A stretch of 17,230 nt of DNA from Methylococcaceae bacterium (GTDB lineage Bacteria; Pseudomonadota; Gammaproteobacteria; Methylococcales; Methylomonadaceae). Below, one piece after another: positions 7,888 to 16,275 of this stretch. The notes under the pieces were generated by a model, which did not search any database, was not told the origin of the DNA, and saw only the letters and a program-made list of their open reading frames with translations. Numbering within the stretch: the stretch's first letter is position 1; each line of letters opens with the position of its first letter. The stretch is taken from positions 1-17,230 of the forward strand of contig JAUYMX010000053.1 in NCBI GenBank assembly GCA_030699345.1. Direction: 5' to 3'. A program made the translations under genes and the position numbers.

Positions 7888-9108
7888 ATGTCTATCAGCC
7901 TGAGAAAAATCACCCATCAAGTGTTAGTCGGCAATGTTAAAGTCGGCGGCGGCGCGCCTATCGTGGTGCAATCCATGACTAACACGGATACTGCCAATGT
8001 TTCTGCCACAGTTAAACAAGTCATGGAGCTATCCACTGCCGGCTCGGAAATCGTCCGTATCACCGTTAATTCAGAAGAAGCGGCCGCAGCTGTGGCCGAA
8101 ATTCGCAACCAATTAGACCAAAAAGGCTTCAGCGTCCCGCTCGTTGGTGACTTTCATTTTAATGGCCATAAATTGCTGGAAAAATACCCTGATTGTGCCC
8201 AAGCGCTGAGCAAATACCGCATCAATCCAGGTAATGTCGGTCGCGGCAAAAGTCGTGATCCACAATTCCAGCAAATGATTGAATTTGCCGTGCAGTACAA
8301 CAAACCAGTACGTATCGGCGTTAACGGCGGCAGTCTGGATCAATCGGTACTGACTCGATTGTTGGACGAAAACAGAATTAAACCGATTCCAGAACCCTTA
8401 GCCGCTGTGACCCGTAAAGCGATTGTCTTGTCTGCGCTGGAAAGTGCCGCCAAAGCTCAAGAATTGGGCTTGGCTAAAGATAAAATCATCCTGTCTTGCA
8501 AAATCAGCAACGTGCAAGAGTTAATCAGTATTTATAAAGATCTTTCCAGTCAATGTGATTATGCGCTGCACTTAGGATTGACCGAAGCAGGCATGGGTTC
8601 TAAGGGCATCGTATCGTCAGCAGCTGCATTATCAGTGTTGATGCAACAAGGTATCGGCGACACTATTCGTATCTCGCTAACGCCTGAACCCGGCTCATCC
8701 AGAACCCAAGAAGTGATTGTCGGTCAGGAAATTTTACAAACCATGGGCTTTAGATCATTTACCCCGATGGTTATTTCTTGCCCAGGTTGCGGTCGCACTA
8801 CCAGCGACTATTTCCAAAAACTGGCGATGGATATTCAAACCTATTTACGCGATCAAATGCCTGTCTGGCGTACCCAGTACCCAGGCGTTGAAACGATGGA
8901 AGTTGCGGTAATGGGTTGTGTGGTGAATGGCCCAGGCGAAAGTAAATCCGCCAATATCGGCATCAGCCTGCCCGGCACGGGTGAAACACCGGTGGCTCCG
9001 GTTTATGAAGATGGCGAGAAAACCGTCACGCTTAAAGGCGACAGAATCGCCGAAGAATTTCAAGAAATCGTTCAACGTTATATTGAATCGCATTACCGTC
9101 CGCAATAA
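7888..9108 (+). CDS. ispG: 4-hydroxy-3-methylbut-2-en-1-yl diphosphate synthase IspG (GcpE)
   Basis: IspG converts methylerythritol cyclodiphosphate to hydroxymethylbutenyl diphosphate in the MEP isoprenoid pathway, using a [4Fe-4S] cluster and reduced flavodoxin or ferredoxin. The 406-residue protein starts at the ATG at 7888. It shows VGNVKVGGGAPIVVQSMTNTDT (about 14-35), the barrel motifs RINPGNVG (111-118) and IGVNGGSL (143-150), and HLGLTEAG (228-235). The cluster ligands are C298 and C301 (CPGC), C344 (GCVVNGPGE) and E351; the C-to-E spacing of seven matches E. coli. It is about 34 residues longer than the E. coli enzyme, partly between the CPGC and GCVV blocks. The frame stays open upstream to a TTG at 7690, but that stretch overlaps the divergent phosphoesterase and lacks family similarity. 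There is no clear ribosome binding site. The gene is followed by a strong terminator and stands alone. Confidence 0.95.
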   Translation: MSISLRKITHQVLVGNVKVGGGAPIVVQSMTNTDTANVSATVKQVMELSTAGSEIVRITVNSEEAAAAVAEIRNQLDQKGFSVPLVGDFHFNGHKLLEKYPDCAQALSKYRINPGNVGRGKSRDPQFQQMIEFAVQYNKPVRIGVNGGSLDQSVLTRLLDENRIKPIPEPLAAVTRKAIVLSALESAAKAQELGLAKDKIILSCKISNVQELISIYKDLSSQCDYALHLGLTEAGMGSKGIVSSAAALSVLMQQGIGDTIRISLTPEPGSSRTQEVIVGQEILQTMGFRSFTPMVISCPGCGRTTSDYFQKLAMDIQTYLRDQMPVWRTQYPGVETMEVAVMGCVVNGPGESKSANIGISLPGTGETPVAPVYEDGEKTVTLKGDRIAEEFQEIVQRYIESHYRPQ

Positions 9109-9115
9109 CTTACCC

Positions 9116-9157
9116 TGCCTGCTTCAGCACACCCCGCTGAAGCAGGCACCGATTTTT
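9116..9157 (+). terminator. Rho-independent terminator of ispG
   Basis: A perfect 13-base stem, TGCCTGCTTCAGC at 9116-9128 paired with 9136-9148, encloses a 7-base loop (ACACCCC) and is followed by a T5 run at 9153-9157. It begins 7 bases after the ispG stop. Confidence 0.88.
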
Positions 9158-9285
9158 GCAGTGTTTGGCCTGAATCCTTCCGCAAAAGTTTAATTTGAAC
9201 TACTTTTAAAAATCATCCATCCATGCCCTCGCTCCGCCTCAAAAAAGTCGCAGTGTAATTTTTAGAATTTTCTAACATCTCTTAT

Positions 9286-9314
9286 TTGGCGATCATCTAA
9301 ACTCCTGTTATACC
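9286..9314 (+). promoter_or_regulatory. Candidate sigma70-type promoter for the CHASE/GGDEF/EAL gene
   Basis: TTGGCG at 9286-9291 and TATACC at 9309-9314 are 17 bases apart and lie 33 bases before the ATG at 9348. The -35 is fair and the -10 is weak. The rest of the 239-base gap after ispG (AT-rich, about 9158-9285) shows nothing else that I can name. Confidence 0.35.
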
Positions 9315-9347
9315 TGTTCTATTAAAGCCACTGAGCTCAGCCAATCC

Positions 9348-12300
9348 ATGCCCGATACTAAATCAATAACCAAACAACCCCTGCTACTGGCAAGCGTCGT
9401 GTTTCTAATTACCGCATTGCTTGCAGCGGGTGTGATTTTGTATTTACAACAGCATCGATTACTGGAAGCGCGCACCCGGGTAGCTGATCATATCGGCGTG
9501 CATACACAAGCATTGGCCAGCAGTATTGAACACTCTATCTCTGCAACTTATGCATTAGCCGCGATAGTCAAGCATGAGCGAGGAAACCCAGTAAATTTTG
9601 AAGCCTTAGCCGCTCAAATGCTGCCTATGTACCCAGGCGTATCAGAATTAGCCCTAGCACCCAATGGGATTATCACTGGGGTGGTGCCGCTAATAGGCAA
9701 TGAAAAAGTCATCGGACTTAATTTACTGACGCACCCAGAACAACGCAAAGAATCCTTACTTGCTCGTGATACCGGCAAACTGACCCTCGCAGGCCCCCTT
9801 AATTTAATCCAGGGGGGGCTAGGACTAATCGGGCGCCTGCCTATTTTTCTGAATGATAGTTCTGAGCAATCAGTCTTTTGGGGCTTTGCGTGTGTCGTAG
9901 TACATTTCCCTGAAACGCTCGAAGGCGCTCATTTTAATCATTTAGTGGAGCGTGGCTACGATTACAAACTATGGCGCAAACTGCCAGATAGCGAGGAAAC
10001 TCAAATCATTGCTGAGTCATCGGCAATTGCCCTTATCAATCCAGTCGAAGAAATTGTTAGTGTTCCTAATGCCAACTGGGTATTGAGCATTGCCCCCAAT
10101 AAAGGCTGGGGCGATCCTATCGAACTGACCATCAACATAATTTTTGGTGTGCTATTTAGCTTACTGATGGCCTATCTGACAAAACTGTTGGTTGACATCA
10201 ATTTACGTAAACAATCACTTGAGTCATTAGTCGCTGAACGAACCAGGGAAATTTTATCTGCCCGCTGTCAATTGGAAGCAACCATTGAAGTTATTCCTGA
10301 CTTATTCTGGCTAAAAGACATCAATGGCGTTTATTTAAGTTGTAACAAGCAATTTGAACGCTTAGCGGGTAGCCCTAAAGATCAGATTATCGGCAAAACT
10401 GATTATGATTTTTTTGACACTGCCCTGGCTGATTTTTTCCGGAAAAATGATCGCAAGACTATTGCCCTAGGCACCTCGCATACCAATGAAGAATGGGTGA
10501 CCTTTGCAAAAACCGGTCACCAAAGTTTATTTGAAACCACTAAAACACCACTATCTGACAAGCAAGGCAATCTAATTGGCGTCCTAGGCATAGGTCGTGA
10601 CATTACCGAGCGGAGACAAAATGAAATCCACCGGCAAACGCTTGCCAATCGTTTAACCGGATTAATTGAAGCTATTCCCGATGCCATTTTCTATAAAGAC
10701 GGTGCCGGCCGTTGGCTAATTACCAATGAATTCGCCAAACAATTATTTCACCTGCAAGATGTAGATTGGCAAAATAAAACCGACCTGGAACTGGCGGCGG
10801 TACGGCCGGAATTCAAGCAAATACACGAAGATTGCGCAAAGGATGACGAAGCGACCTGGCAAACAGGCACGCTACAAATCTTCGAAGAACAAATACCGGA
10901 TGAACGCGGTAATGCTTACACTTACGATGTCCGAAAAATGCCCATTTTTGATGCTCAAGGCAATCGTGAAGGTCTGGTCACCATAGGCCGAGATATAACT
11001 AAAACCAAACAGCGCGAAAACCATCTGCAATTAGCCGCTAGAGTGTTTGAACAAAGCAGTGAAGGCTTTCTTATTACCGATGCCGACAATCACATTGTCA
11101 TGGTAAATAAAGCCTTTACCTCTATTAGCGGCTACTCAGAAGCAGAGGTGCTGGGACAAACACCCCATCTATTTTCTTCGGGAAAACAAGATGACCATTT
11201 CTATGCTGCGATGTGGGCGTCAATCAATGAACACGGCCATTGGCAAGGTGAGATTTGGAACCGCCGCAAAAATGGCGAAATTTATCCTGAACTGCTTAAT
11301 ATAAGTTCCGTTCATGATGAAACAGGGCAAGTTAAACATTACGTTGCAGTGTTTTCGGATATTTCCTCAATCAAAGCATCCGAAGCGCAATTGGAGTTTT
11401 TAGCGCATCACGACCCACTAACTACGTTACCCAATCGGCTTATGCTATTTGAGCGTTTGGAGCACAGTATCGAAATTGGCAAACGTGACAGTAAACAAAT
11501 GGCCTTGCTAATGCTTGACCTTGACCGTTTCAAGGACGTCAATGATAGCTATGGGCACTTGGCAGGCGATCAACTGTTACAACAAGTTGCCAAACGCCTG
11601 ACCTTAAGATTGCGTGAAGTCGATACCGTAGCGCGTCTGGGCGGCGACGAATTTACAGTATTGCTAGAAGACATCGTGCATAAAGAAGATGCTGCGCGCG
11701 TGGCAGAAGACATTATCGCTGACCTTAGCGCACCTTATTTACTACCTTTATGTGATGAAGTTCGGATTGGCGTCAGTGTCGGCATCAGCCTATACCCTGA
11801 ACATGGCAATACCCCGCAAACACTTTTACAGCAGGCCGATACCGCGTTATATCTTGCCAAAGCCCAAGGCCGCGGCCGATACGCCTATTTTTCTGATGAA
11901 TTGACTCAACTGGCGCGAGAGCGCATGGATTTAGAAGCCCGCTTACGCCGGGCGCTACAACAAAATGAATTGTGCGTGTATTACCAACCTCAAGTCGATA
12001 TTGCCAGCGATCGAATTATCGGTGCCGAAGCCTTGGTGCGCTGGCAAGATCCTGAGAACGGCCTTATTCCCCCCAGCAAATTTATTCCTATCGCTGAAGA
12101 AACCGGCTTGATTATCGCCATCGGCGAATGGGTGTTGCGGGAAACTTGTCGACAAGGTAAACAATGGCTGGATGACGGTTTACCCGCATTGACCTTGGCT
12201 GTGAACGTATCCCCGCATCAATTTGGTCAAAGTAACATCAACTTAGTGGTCGCCAAAGTGCTTGTGGAAACCGCATTTCCGGCCAATTTACTGGAATTGG

Positions 12301-12695
12301 AATTAACGGAAAGCGGCCTGATGGAGCGTCAGGAACAAACCGTAAGCATTCTTAACAACTTACGTGATTTGGGCATTCATCTAGCCATTGATGATTTTGG
12401 TACCGGCTATTCATCATTGGCTTACCTGAAACGCTTCCCACTGGATGTTTTAAAAATAGACAAAACCTTTATCGACGATATTCCTCATCAACAAGATGAT
12501 ATGGAAATTGCCGCAACGATTATTGCCATGGGGCATACGTTAGGCTTTAAAGTGCTTGCAGAAGGCGTTGAAACCGAACAGCAACTCGACTTCTTACGTA
12601 AACAAGGTTGCGATTCATATCAAGGTTACCTTAAAAGCAAACCATTACCAGCGACTGACTTTGCGGAATTATTGGCAAGCCAGCGTAGCACTTAG
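9348..12695 (+). CDS. Membrane c-di-GMP turnover protein: CHASE, three PAS, GGDEF and EAL domains
   Basis: This is an 1115-residue inner-membrane signalling protein. A membrane segment at about 12-33 and another at 260-282 frame a periplasmic CHASE ligand-binding domain, recognisable by the GLNLLTHP and ARDTGKLTLAGP blocks (123-150). Three cytoplasmic PAS domains follow, at about 305-425, 430-555 and 560-680. The GGDEF domain has an intact GGDEF at 765-769, the metal-binding LDLDRFKDVN block (723-732), and an inhibitory RxxD site (R756-D759) five residues upstream, so diguanylate cyclase activity with product inhibition is plausible. The EAL domain keeps E894 (EALVRW), NVSPHQF, ELTES (985-989), DDFGTGYSSL (1015-1024), KID (1036-1038), AEGVE (1071-1075) and Q1092, so phosphodiesterase activity is also plausible. 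Net direction cannot be read from the sequence. There is no obvious ribosome binding site. It is the first of a run of plus-strand signalling genes. Confidence 0.93.
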   Translation: MPDTKSITKQPLLLASVVFLITALLAAGVILYLQQHRLLEARTRVADHIGVHTQALASSIEHSISATYALAAIVKHERGNPVNFEALAAQMLPMYPGVSELALAPNGIITGVVPLIGNEKVIGLNLLTHPEQRKESLLARDTGKLTLAGPLNLIQGGLGLIGRLPIFLNDSSEQSVFWGFACVVVHFPETLEGAHFNHLVERGYDYKLWRKLPDSEETQIIAESSAIALINPVEEIVSVPNANWVLSIAPNKGWGDPIELTINIIFGVLFSLLMAYLTKLLVDINLRKQSLESLVAERTREILSARCQLEATIEVIPDLFWLKDINGVYLSCNKQFERLAGSPKDQIIGKTDYDFFDTALADFFRKNDRKTIALGTSHTNEEWVTFAKTGHQSLFETTKTPLSDKQGNLIGVLGIGRDITERRQNEIHRQTLANRLTGLIEAIPDAIFYKDGAGRWLITNEFAKQLFHLQDVDWQNKTDLELAAVRPEFKQIHEDCAKDDEATWQTGTLQIFEEQIPDERGNAYTYDVRKMPIFDAQGNREGLVTIGRDITKTKQRENHLQLAARVFEQSSEGFLITDADNHIVMVNKAFTSISGYSEAEVLGQTPHLFSSGKQDDHFYAAMWASINEHGHWQGEIWNRRKNGEIYPELLNISSVHDETGQVKHYVAVFSDISSIKASEAQLEFLAHHDPLTTLPNRLMLFERLEHSIEIGKRDSKQMALLMLDLDRFKDVNDSYGHLAGDQLLQQVAKRLTLRLREVDTVARLGGDEFTVLLEDIVHKEDAARVAEDIIADLSAPYLLPLCDEVRIGVSVGISLYPEHGNTPQTLLQQADTALYLAKAQGRGRYAYFSDELTQLARERMDLEARLRRALQQNELCVYYQPQVDIASDRIIGAEALVRWQDPENGLIPPSKFIPIAEETGLIIAIGEWVLRETCRQGKQWLDDGLPALTLAVNVSPHQFGQSNINLVVAKVLVETAFPANLLELELTESGLMERQEQTVSILNNLRDLGIHLAIDDFGTGYSSLAYLKRFPLDVLKIDKTFIDDIPHQQDDMEIAATIIAMGHTLGFKVLAEGVETEQQLDFLRKQGCDSYQGYLKSKPLPATDFAELLASQRST

Positions 12696-12777
12696 AAGCG
12701 GATCTTTTAGGTGCCAACACCGGTTTAATCGGGTATCAATCGCTGTTACACTATGTCTACAATTACTGGCGGCTATC

Positions 12778-13098
12778 ATGACAACGATCACGTTCGATAC
12801 TCACGAATTTATTAAGGAACTCAAAAGCGCTGGATTTAGTGAGGAACAAGCCGAAATCATTACAAAACTACAAAAGGCTGCAGTGGCTTCCACTCTTGAC
12901 CAGGCCAGGCATGACTATGAGCTTGACAACCTAGTAACCAATCAATCTCTTGACAGCCGCATTAGAGAATCTGAGTTAAAAAATGAGGTCAGGCTTGCTG
13001 AAACTAAAAGCGAACTGATCCGCTGGATTGTCAGTGTGGGCTTATTACAAACCGCGCTAATTACTGCCCTACTTATCAAACTCAGTACCGTAACTTAA
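12778..13098 (+). CDS. DUF1640 (CCDC90-like) coiled-coil membrane protein
   Basis: This is a 106-residue protein starting with MTTITFDTHEFIKELKSAGF, a hallmark of bacterial DUF1640 proteins. GFSEEQAE (19-26) is followed by a charged helical, probably coiled-coil, stretch at about 30-80 and one C-terminal membrane segment at about 83-102, reached through the family sequence IRWIVSVGLLQTAL. The fold is thus a membrane-anchored coiled coil with the N-terminus in the cytoplasm, distantly like mitochondrial MCUR1/CCDC90B. The frame is open upstream to a TTG inside the previous gene, but similarity starts only at the ATG at 12778, preceded by a weak GGCGG. The function in bacteria is not established. 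It sits 82 bases after one c-di-GMP gene and 96 bases before another, which may mean it helps organise them, or only that it was inserted there. Confidence 0.88.
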   Translation: MTTITFDTHEFIKELKSAGFSEEQAEIITKLQKAAVASTLDQARHDYELDNLVTNQSLDSRIRESELKNEVRLAETKSELIRWIVSVGLLQTALITALLIKLSTVT

Positions 13099-13137
13099 GC
13101 AAAAATTGCTTAGCCAGACTACGCCAAGTTCGTAGTT
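13096..13137 (+). terminator. Two small hairpins after the DUF1640 gene, weak terminator candidate
   Basis: TAAGCAA at 13096-13102 pairs with TTGCTTA at 13106-13112 and includes the stop codon. ACTACG at 13118-13123 pairs with CGTAGT at 13131-13136, followed only by a short TTC. Without a T-run, termination is uncertain, so the response regulator downstream may be co-transcribed. I see no clear promoter in 13138-13194. Confidence 0.3.
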
Positions 13138-13194
13138 TCAACGCCTCAAACATCCAACCCCACCGATTACATTTTCCACAACTTAACCAGCGTA

Positions 13195-15303
13195 ATGATT
13201 AAAACCGTCCTGCATAAATATTCTGCTGCGCAGCCATTGCGTGTGTTACTGGTGGAAGATGAGCCCGGCGATGCCCATCTGGTGCATTGCGCACAGCGAT
13301 CGAGTTATGTGCATTGCACAATGGAATCGGTGAGTACCGTTGCCGAGTTTAAAAAAATTTTAGATAAACAAAACTTCGACGTTATTTTGTTGGATCTTTC
13401 TCTACCTGACTCAGCAGGCCTAAACACCTTAACTTCAGCACTGGAAACAGCCCACAATGCACCGATTATTGTCCTAACCGGACAGGCTGAAATGGATTTT
13501 GCGCTATCCGCATTAGAAGCCGGAGCAAGCGATTTTTTGGTGAAAGGTGATTTTGGCCATGACGGACTGCCACGCGCCATTTGTTACGCACTACTCAGAA
13601 AAGAGCTGGAAGCTGGACTATTGGAAACCAGCAAAAAACTGACCTTGGCCGCTCATGTCGTAGAAGCGGCTAATGAATCGATTCTCATCACCAACGCCGC
13701 TGGTGTTATCGAATCAGTTAATCCCGCATTCTGCCGCATTACCGGCTATAGCGCTAAAGATGTCATTGGTCACACCCCCAAAATTTTACGCTCCGGCCTA
13801 CAATCCCATGAGTTTTATCAAAAACTTTGGCTTACCCTCAGCAACACCGGCACCTGGCAGGGCGAAATATGGAATCAACGTAAAGACGGCACCTTATATC
13901 CACAATGGATTTCCATCTGCTCCATCAAAAATCACTCTGGAAACGTACAGCATTACGTTTCTATTGCCAGCGATTTAACGGCCATTCGTCAAGCTGAACA
14001 AGATGTTACCCGCTTGTCACGCTTTGACCTGCTCACCGGACTGCTCAACCGCGATAGTTTTCATGCTGAATTATCACTCGCTTTAGCAGCCACCCAACAA
14101 GATGGCTATATCGCCGCCGTTATTATTTTGAATCTGAAACGCTTTCGGGATATTAACGAAGCCCGCGGCATGCAAACGGGCGACAGCCTATTAAGAGCAG
14201 TTTCGAACCGAACCAAAGAAAACCTGCATAAATCCGATGTTTTGGCGCGCTTGGGCGCTGATGAGTTTGCCATCATTTTGCCTAATTTAGGCACTTGCCA
14301 GATAGAAGCTGGCCGAAGAGCATTAGCGGTTGCGGAAAGATTGCTGGCAATATTAACGCAGCCTTTTATTATTGATAATGAAGCCCATACGATTGAAGTG
14401 TCTTTCGGCATTAATTTGTTCCCGCAACATCCAGAACAAAGCGCCGCCGACGTCTTGGGTAATGCGCAAACCGCACTTAATCGCATAAAACGCGGCACCG
14501 ATCATCCGATTGCATTCTTTGAACATAGCATGGGAGAAACGGCTCGAAGCCGTTATACCTTGGAACGGGATCTACGCCGCGGCATTAACGACAACCAACT
14601 GCGCCTGTACTTACAACCGCAATTTAATGCCAACAGCGTTATTGTCGGTTTTGAAGCGTTAGTCCGCTGGGAACATCCTGAAAAAGGGCTAGTGTCGCCG
14701 GGTGAATTTATTCCTCTGGCCGAACAAAGCGATTTGATCGTGTTACTGGATACTTGGATGCTAAAACACGCCTGTCGATTACTCAGTGAATTGACCCAGC
14801 AAAACCGCGCCGTGCCAATTGCTCTCAACATCAGTCCACGACATTTTGCTCGCGCCGACTTAATTTCCGGCATTAAACAATGCTTGCTTGAAACCGGCGT
14901 CGATCCTGCGTTGCTTATTTTGGAAGTAACCGAAGGGCTCTTTCTGAGAGATGTTGACACTGCTGCCGCCAAAATGCGTGAATTAATCGATTTAGGGTTA
15001 CGCTTTTCTCTGGATGATTTTGGCACCGGCTATTCAGCGCTGGCCTATCTTAAACGGCTGAGTTTTTACGAGCTAAAAATTGATCAAAGTTTTGTCCGTG
15101 ATTTACCTCATGATCAAGACGATGTGGCATTGGTAGAAACTATCCTCGCTGTAGCCCGCAGTTTAAAACTGCATGTTGTGGCTGAAGGCGTGGAAACTGC
15201 CGAACAAGCGGCATTTTTTGATGCGCGCGGCGCTATTGTCCAGCAGGGCTATTTTCATGGCAGACCAGAGCCAGCGCAAAACTGGCTGGCGCGGCTGCCG
15301 TAA
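13195..15303 (+). CDS. Response regulator with REC, PAS, degenerate GGDEF and EAL domains (likely c-di-GMP phosphodiesterase)
   Basis: This is a 702-residue soluble protein. The receiver domain (about 15-135) has the acid pocket E21/D22, phospho-acceptor D67 (ILLDLSLPD), T95 and K117, so phosphorylation by a histidine kinase is expected. A PAS domain spans about 150-265. The GGDEF domain (about 275-440) is degenerate: the signature reads GADEF (354-358), the first metal-binding Asp is N313 (ILNLKRF), and the RxxD site reads HKSD. Guanine-contacting N321 and D330 look kept, so GTP may still bind. The EAL domain is intact: E487 (EALVRW), NISPRHF, EVTE (577-580), DDFGTGYSAL (607-616), KID (628-630), AEGVE (663-667), Q684. 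It is therefore probably a phosphodiesterase gated by phosphorylation. No cognate kinase is in view. Its stop shares a base with the start of the next gene (TAATG), which implies translational coupling. Confidence 0.93.
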   Translation: MIKTVLHKYSAAQPLRVLLVEDEPGDAHLVHCAQRSSYVHCTMESVSTVAEFKKILDKQNFDVILLDLSLPDSAGLNTLTSALETAHNAPIIVLTGQAEMDFALSALEAGASDFLVKGDFGHDGLPRAICYALLRKELEAGLLETSKKLTLAAHVVEAANESILITNAAGVIESVNPAFCRITGYSAKDVIGHTPKILRSGLQSHEFYQKLWLTLSNTGTWQGEIWNQRKDGTLYPQWISICSIKNHSGNVQHYVSIASDLTAIRQAEQDVTRLSRFDLLTGLLNRDSFHAELSLALAATQQDGYIAAVIILNLKRFRDINEARGMQTGDSLLRAVSNRTKENLHKSDVLARLGADEFAIILPNLGTCQIEAGRRALAVAERLLAILTQPFIIDNEAHTIEVSFGINLFPQHPEQSAADVLGNAQTALNRIKRGTDHPIAFFEHSMGETARSRYTLERDLRRGINDNQLRLYLQPQFNANSVIVGFEALVRWEHPEKGLVSPGEFIPLAEQSDLIVLLDTWMLKHACRLLSELTQQNRAVPIALNISPRHFARADLISGIKQCLLETGVDPALLILEVTEGLFLRDVDTAAAKMRELIDLGLRFSLDDFGTGYSALAYLKRLSFYELKIDQSFVRDLPHDQDDVALVETILAVARSLKLHVVAEGVETAEQAAFFDARGAIVQQGYFHGRPEPAQNWLARLP

Positions 15304-16274
15304 TGATTAATCGGCGTCGATTTCTTACTGCACTTTGCGCCTTTGTCGGAATTCCTGCTGTTCTGACATGCACATCTAAAAACATACCGCCCTTAACTAT
15401 CGCCAGCCACGTCTGGCCCGGTTATGAGTTGATGTTCCTTGCCCGTAAGGAAGGGTGGCTCCCTGATCCACAAGAATTAACCTTAGTCGAAACTGATTCT
15501 GCAACCGCATCGCTCAATGCTTTAGCGCAAGGTAACGTAATGGGGGCCGCACTTACCTTAGATGAAGTGTTACGTGCTCGTGCGCAAGGCGTGCCGCTCA
15601 CCGCGGTGCTGGTGTTTGATGTCTCTGCCGGCGCCGATATGTTGCTCGCCAAACCCGGCATAGAAACGTTAGCTGATTTGGTTGGCAAGCGCATTGGCGT
15701 TGAGCAGTCTGCTGTCGGCGCATTGATGCTGGAAAAAGCACTGCAAACTGCTCACCTATCACTCACAGACATCATTACGGTGCCGGTAAGATTCGACGAG
15801 CATGTCAGTGCTTGGCAAGATAACCGGGTCGATGCATTGATTACTTTTGCGCCGGTTGCCACTCAGTTGTTGGAAAAAGATGCGCTGCGGTTATTTGATA
15901 GTCGCGATATTCCAGACACTATTTTCGATGTACTGGCAATCAGGTCAGAATTTTTAGATACCCATGCGGAGACAGTAAGAAAATTAATTAGCGGTCACTT
16001 TAAAGCCAGAGAACATTTATTACATAATCCCCAGGATGCCAGTTATCGATTGGCCTCTCGGTTAGGGCTTTCGGGTCCAGAAGTATTATCCAGCTATCAG
16101 GGCTTGGAATTACCTGACAGCAACAATAATCGCAAATTCTTGGCAACGCCAAATGGTGATTTGCTGACAGTGGCAACAAATCTGTCGGCATTAATGGCCA
16201 GTGCGGGCTTTTTGTCTCAACAAGTCTCGCTTGACAACTTGGTCAACGCAGAGTTTTTGCCGGAAGAGATATGA
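15303..16274 (+). CDS. NMT1/SsuA-like (NitT/TauT-type) periplasmic substrate-binding protein
   Basis: This 323-residue exported protein belongs to the type II binding-protein fold used by nitrate, taurine, sulfonate and thiamine-precursor transporters. The N-terminus carries RRRFL (4-8), close to a twin-arginine motif, then a hydrophobic stretch (about 10-21) and C23. C23 is a weak lipobox because T precedes it, so the mature form may be either a lipoprotein or soluble. The mature part opens with LTIASHVWPGYELMFLA, and has LTLDEVLRARAQGVPL and GVEQSAVGALMLEKAL, all usual in this family. The ligand cannot be predicted. No permease or ATPase gene is nearby; instead the gene overlaps the upstream response regulator by one base and is followed one base later by a second binding protein, which suggests a sensing role. 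There is no own ribosome binding site, consistent with translational coupling. Confidence 0.87.
   Translation: MINRRRFLTALCAFVGIPAVLTCTSKNIPPLTIASHVWPGYELMFLARKEGWLPDPQELTLVETDSATASLNALAQGNVMGAALTLDEVLRARAQGVPLTAVLVFDVSAGADMLLAKPGIETLADLVGKRIGVEQSAVGALMLEKALQTAHLSLTDIITVPVRFDEHVSAWQDNRVDALITFAPVATQLLEKDALRLFDSRDIPDTIFDVLAIRSEFLDTHAETVRKLISGHFKAREHLLHNPQDASYRLASRLGLSGPEVLSSYQGLELPDSNNNRKFLATPNGDLLTVATNLSALMASAGFLSQQVSLDNLVNAEFLPEEI
16262..16268 (+). promoter_or_regulatory. Ribosome binding site that fixes the start of the PhnD-like gene
   Basis: GGAAGAG stands seven bases before the ATG at 16276, inside the last codons of the previous gene. It favours this start over the in-frame GTG at 16201, and the signal peptide begins directly at this ATG. 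Confidence 0.6.
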
Positions 16275-16275
16275 C

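Noticed and set aside
12556..12777. Upstream extension of the DUF1640 frame from a TTG
   Set aside because: It overlaps the end of the EAL gene in another frame and family similarity begins exactly at the ATG at 12778.
13191..13202. CGTAATGATTAA around the response regulator start, repeated at the NMT1-like gene start (15299-15310)
   Set aside because: The match is short, AT-rich and includes the start codons; chance or local codon use explains it without a regulatory role.
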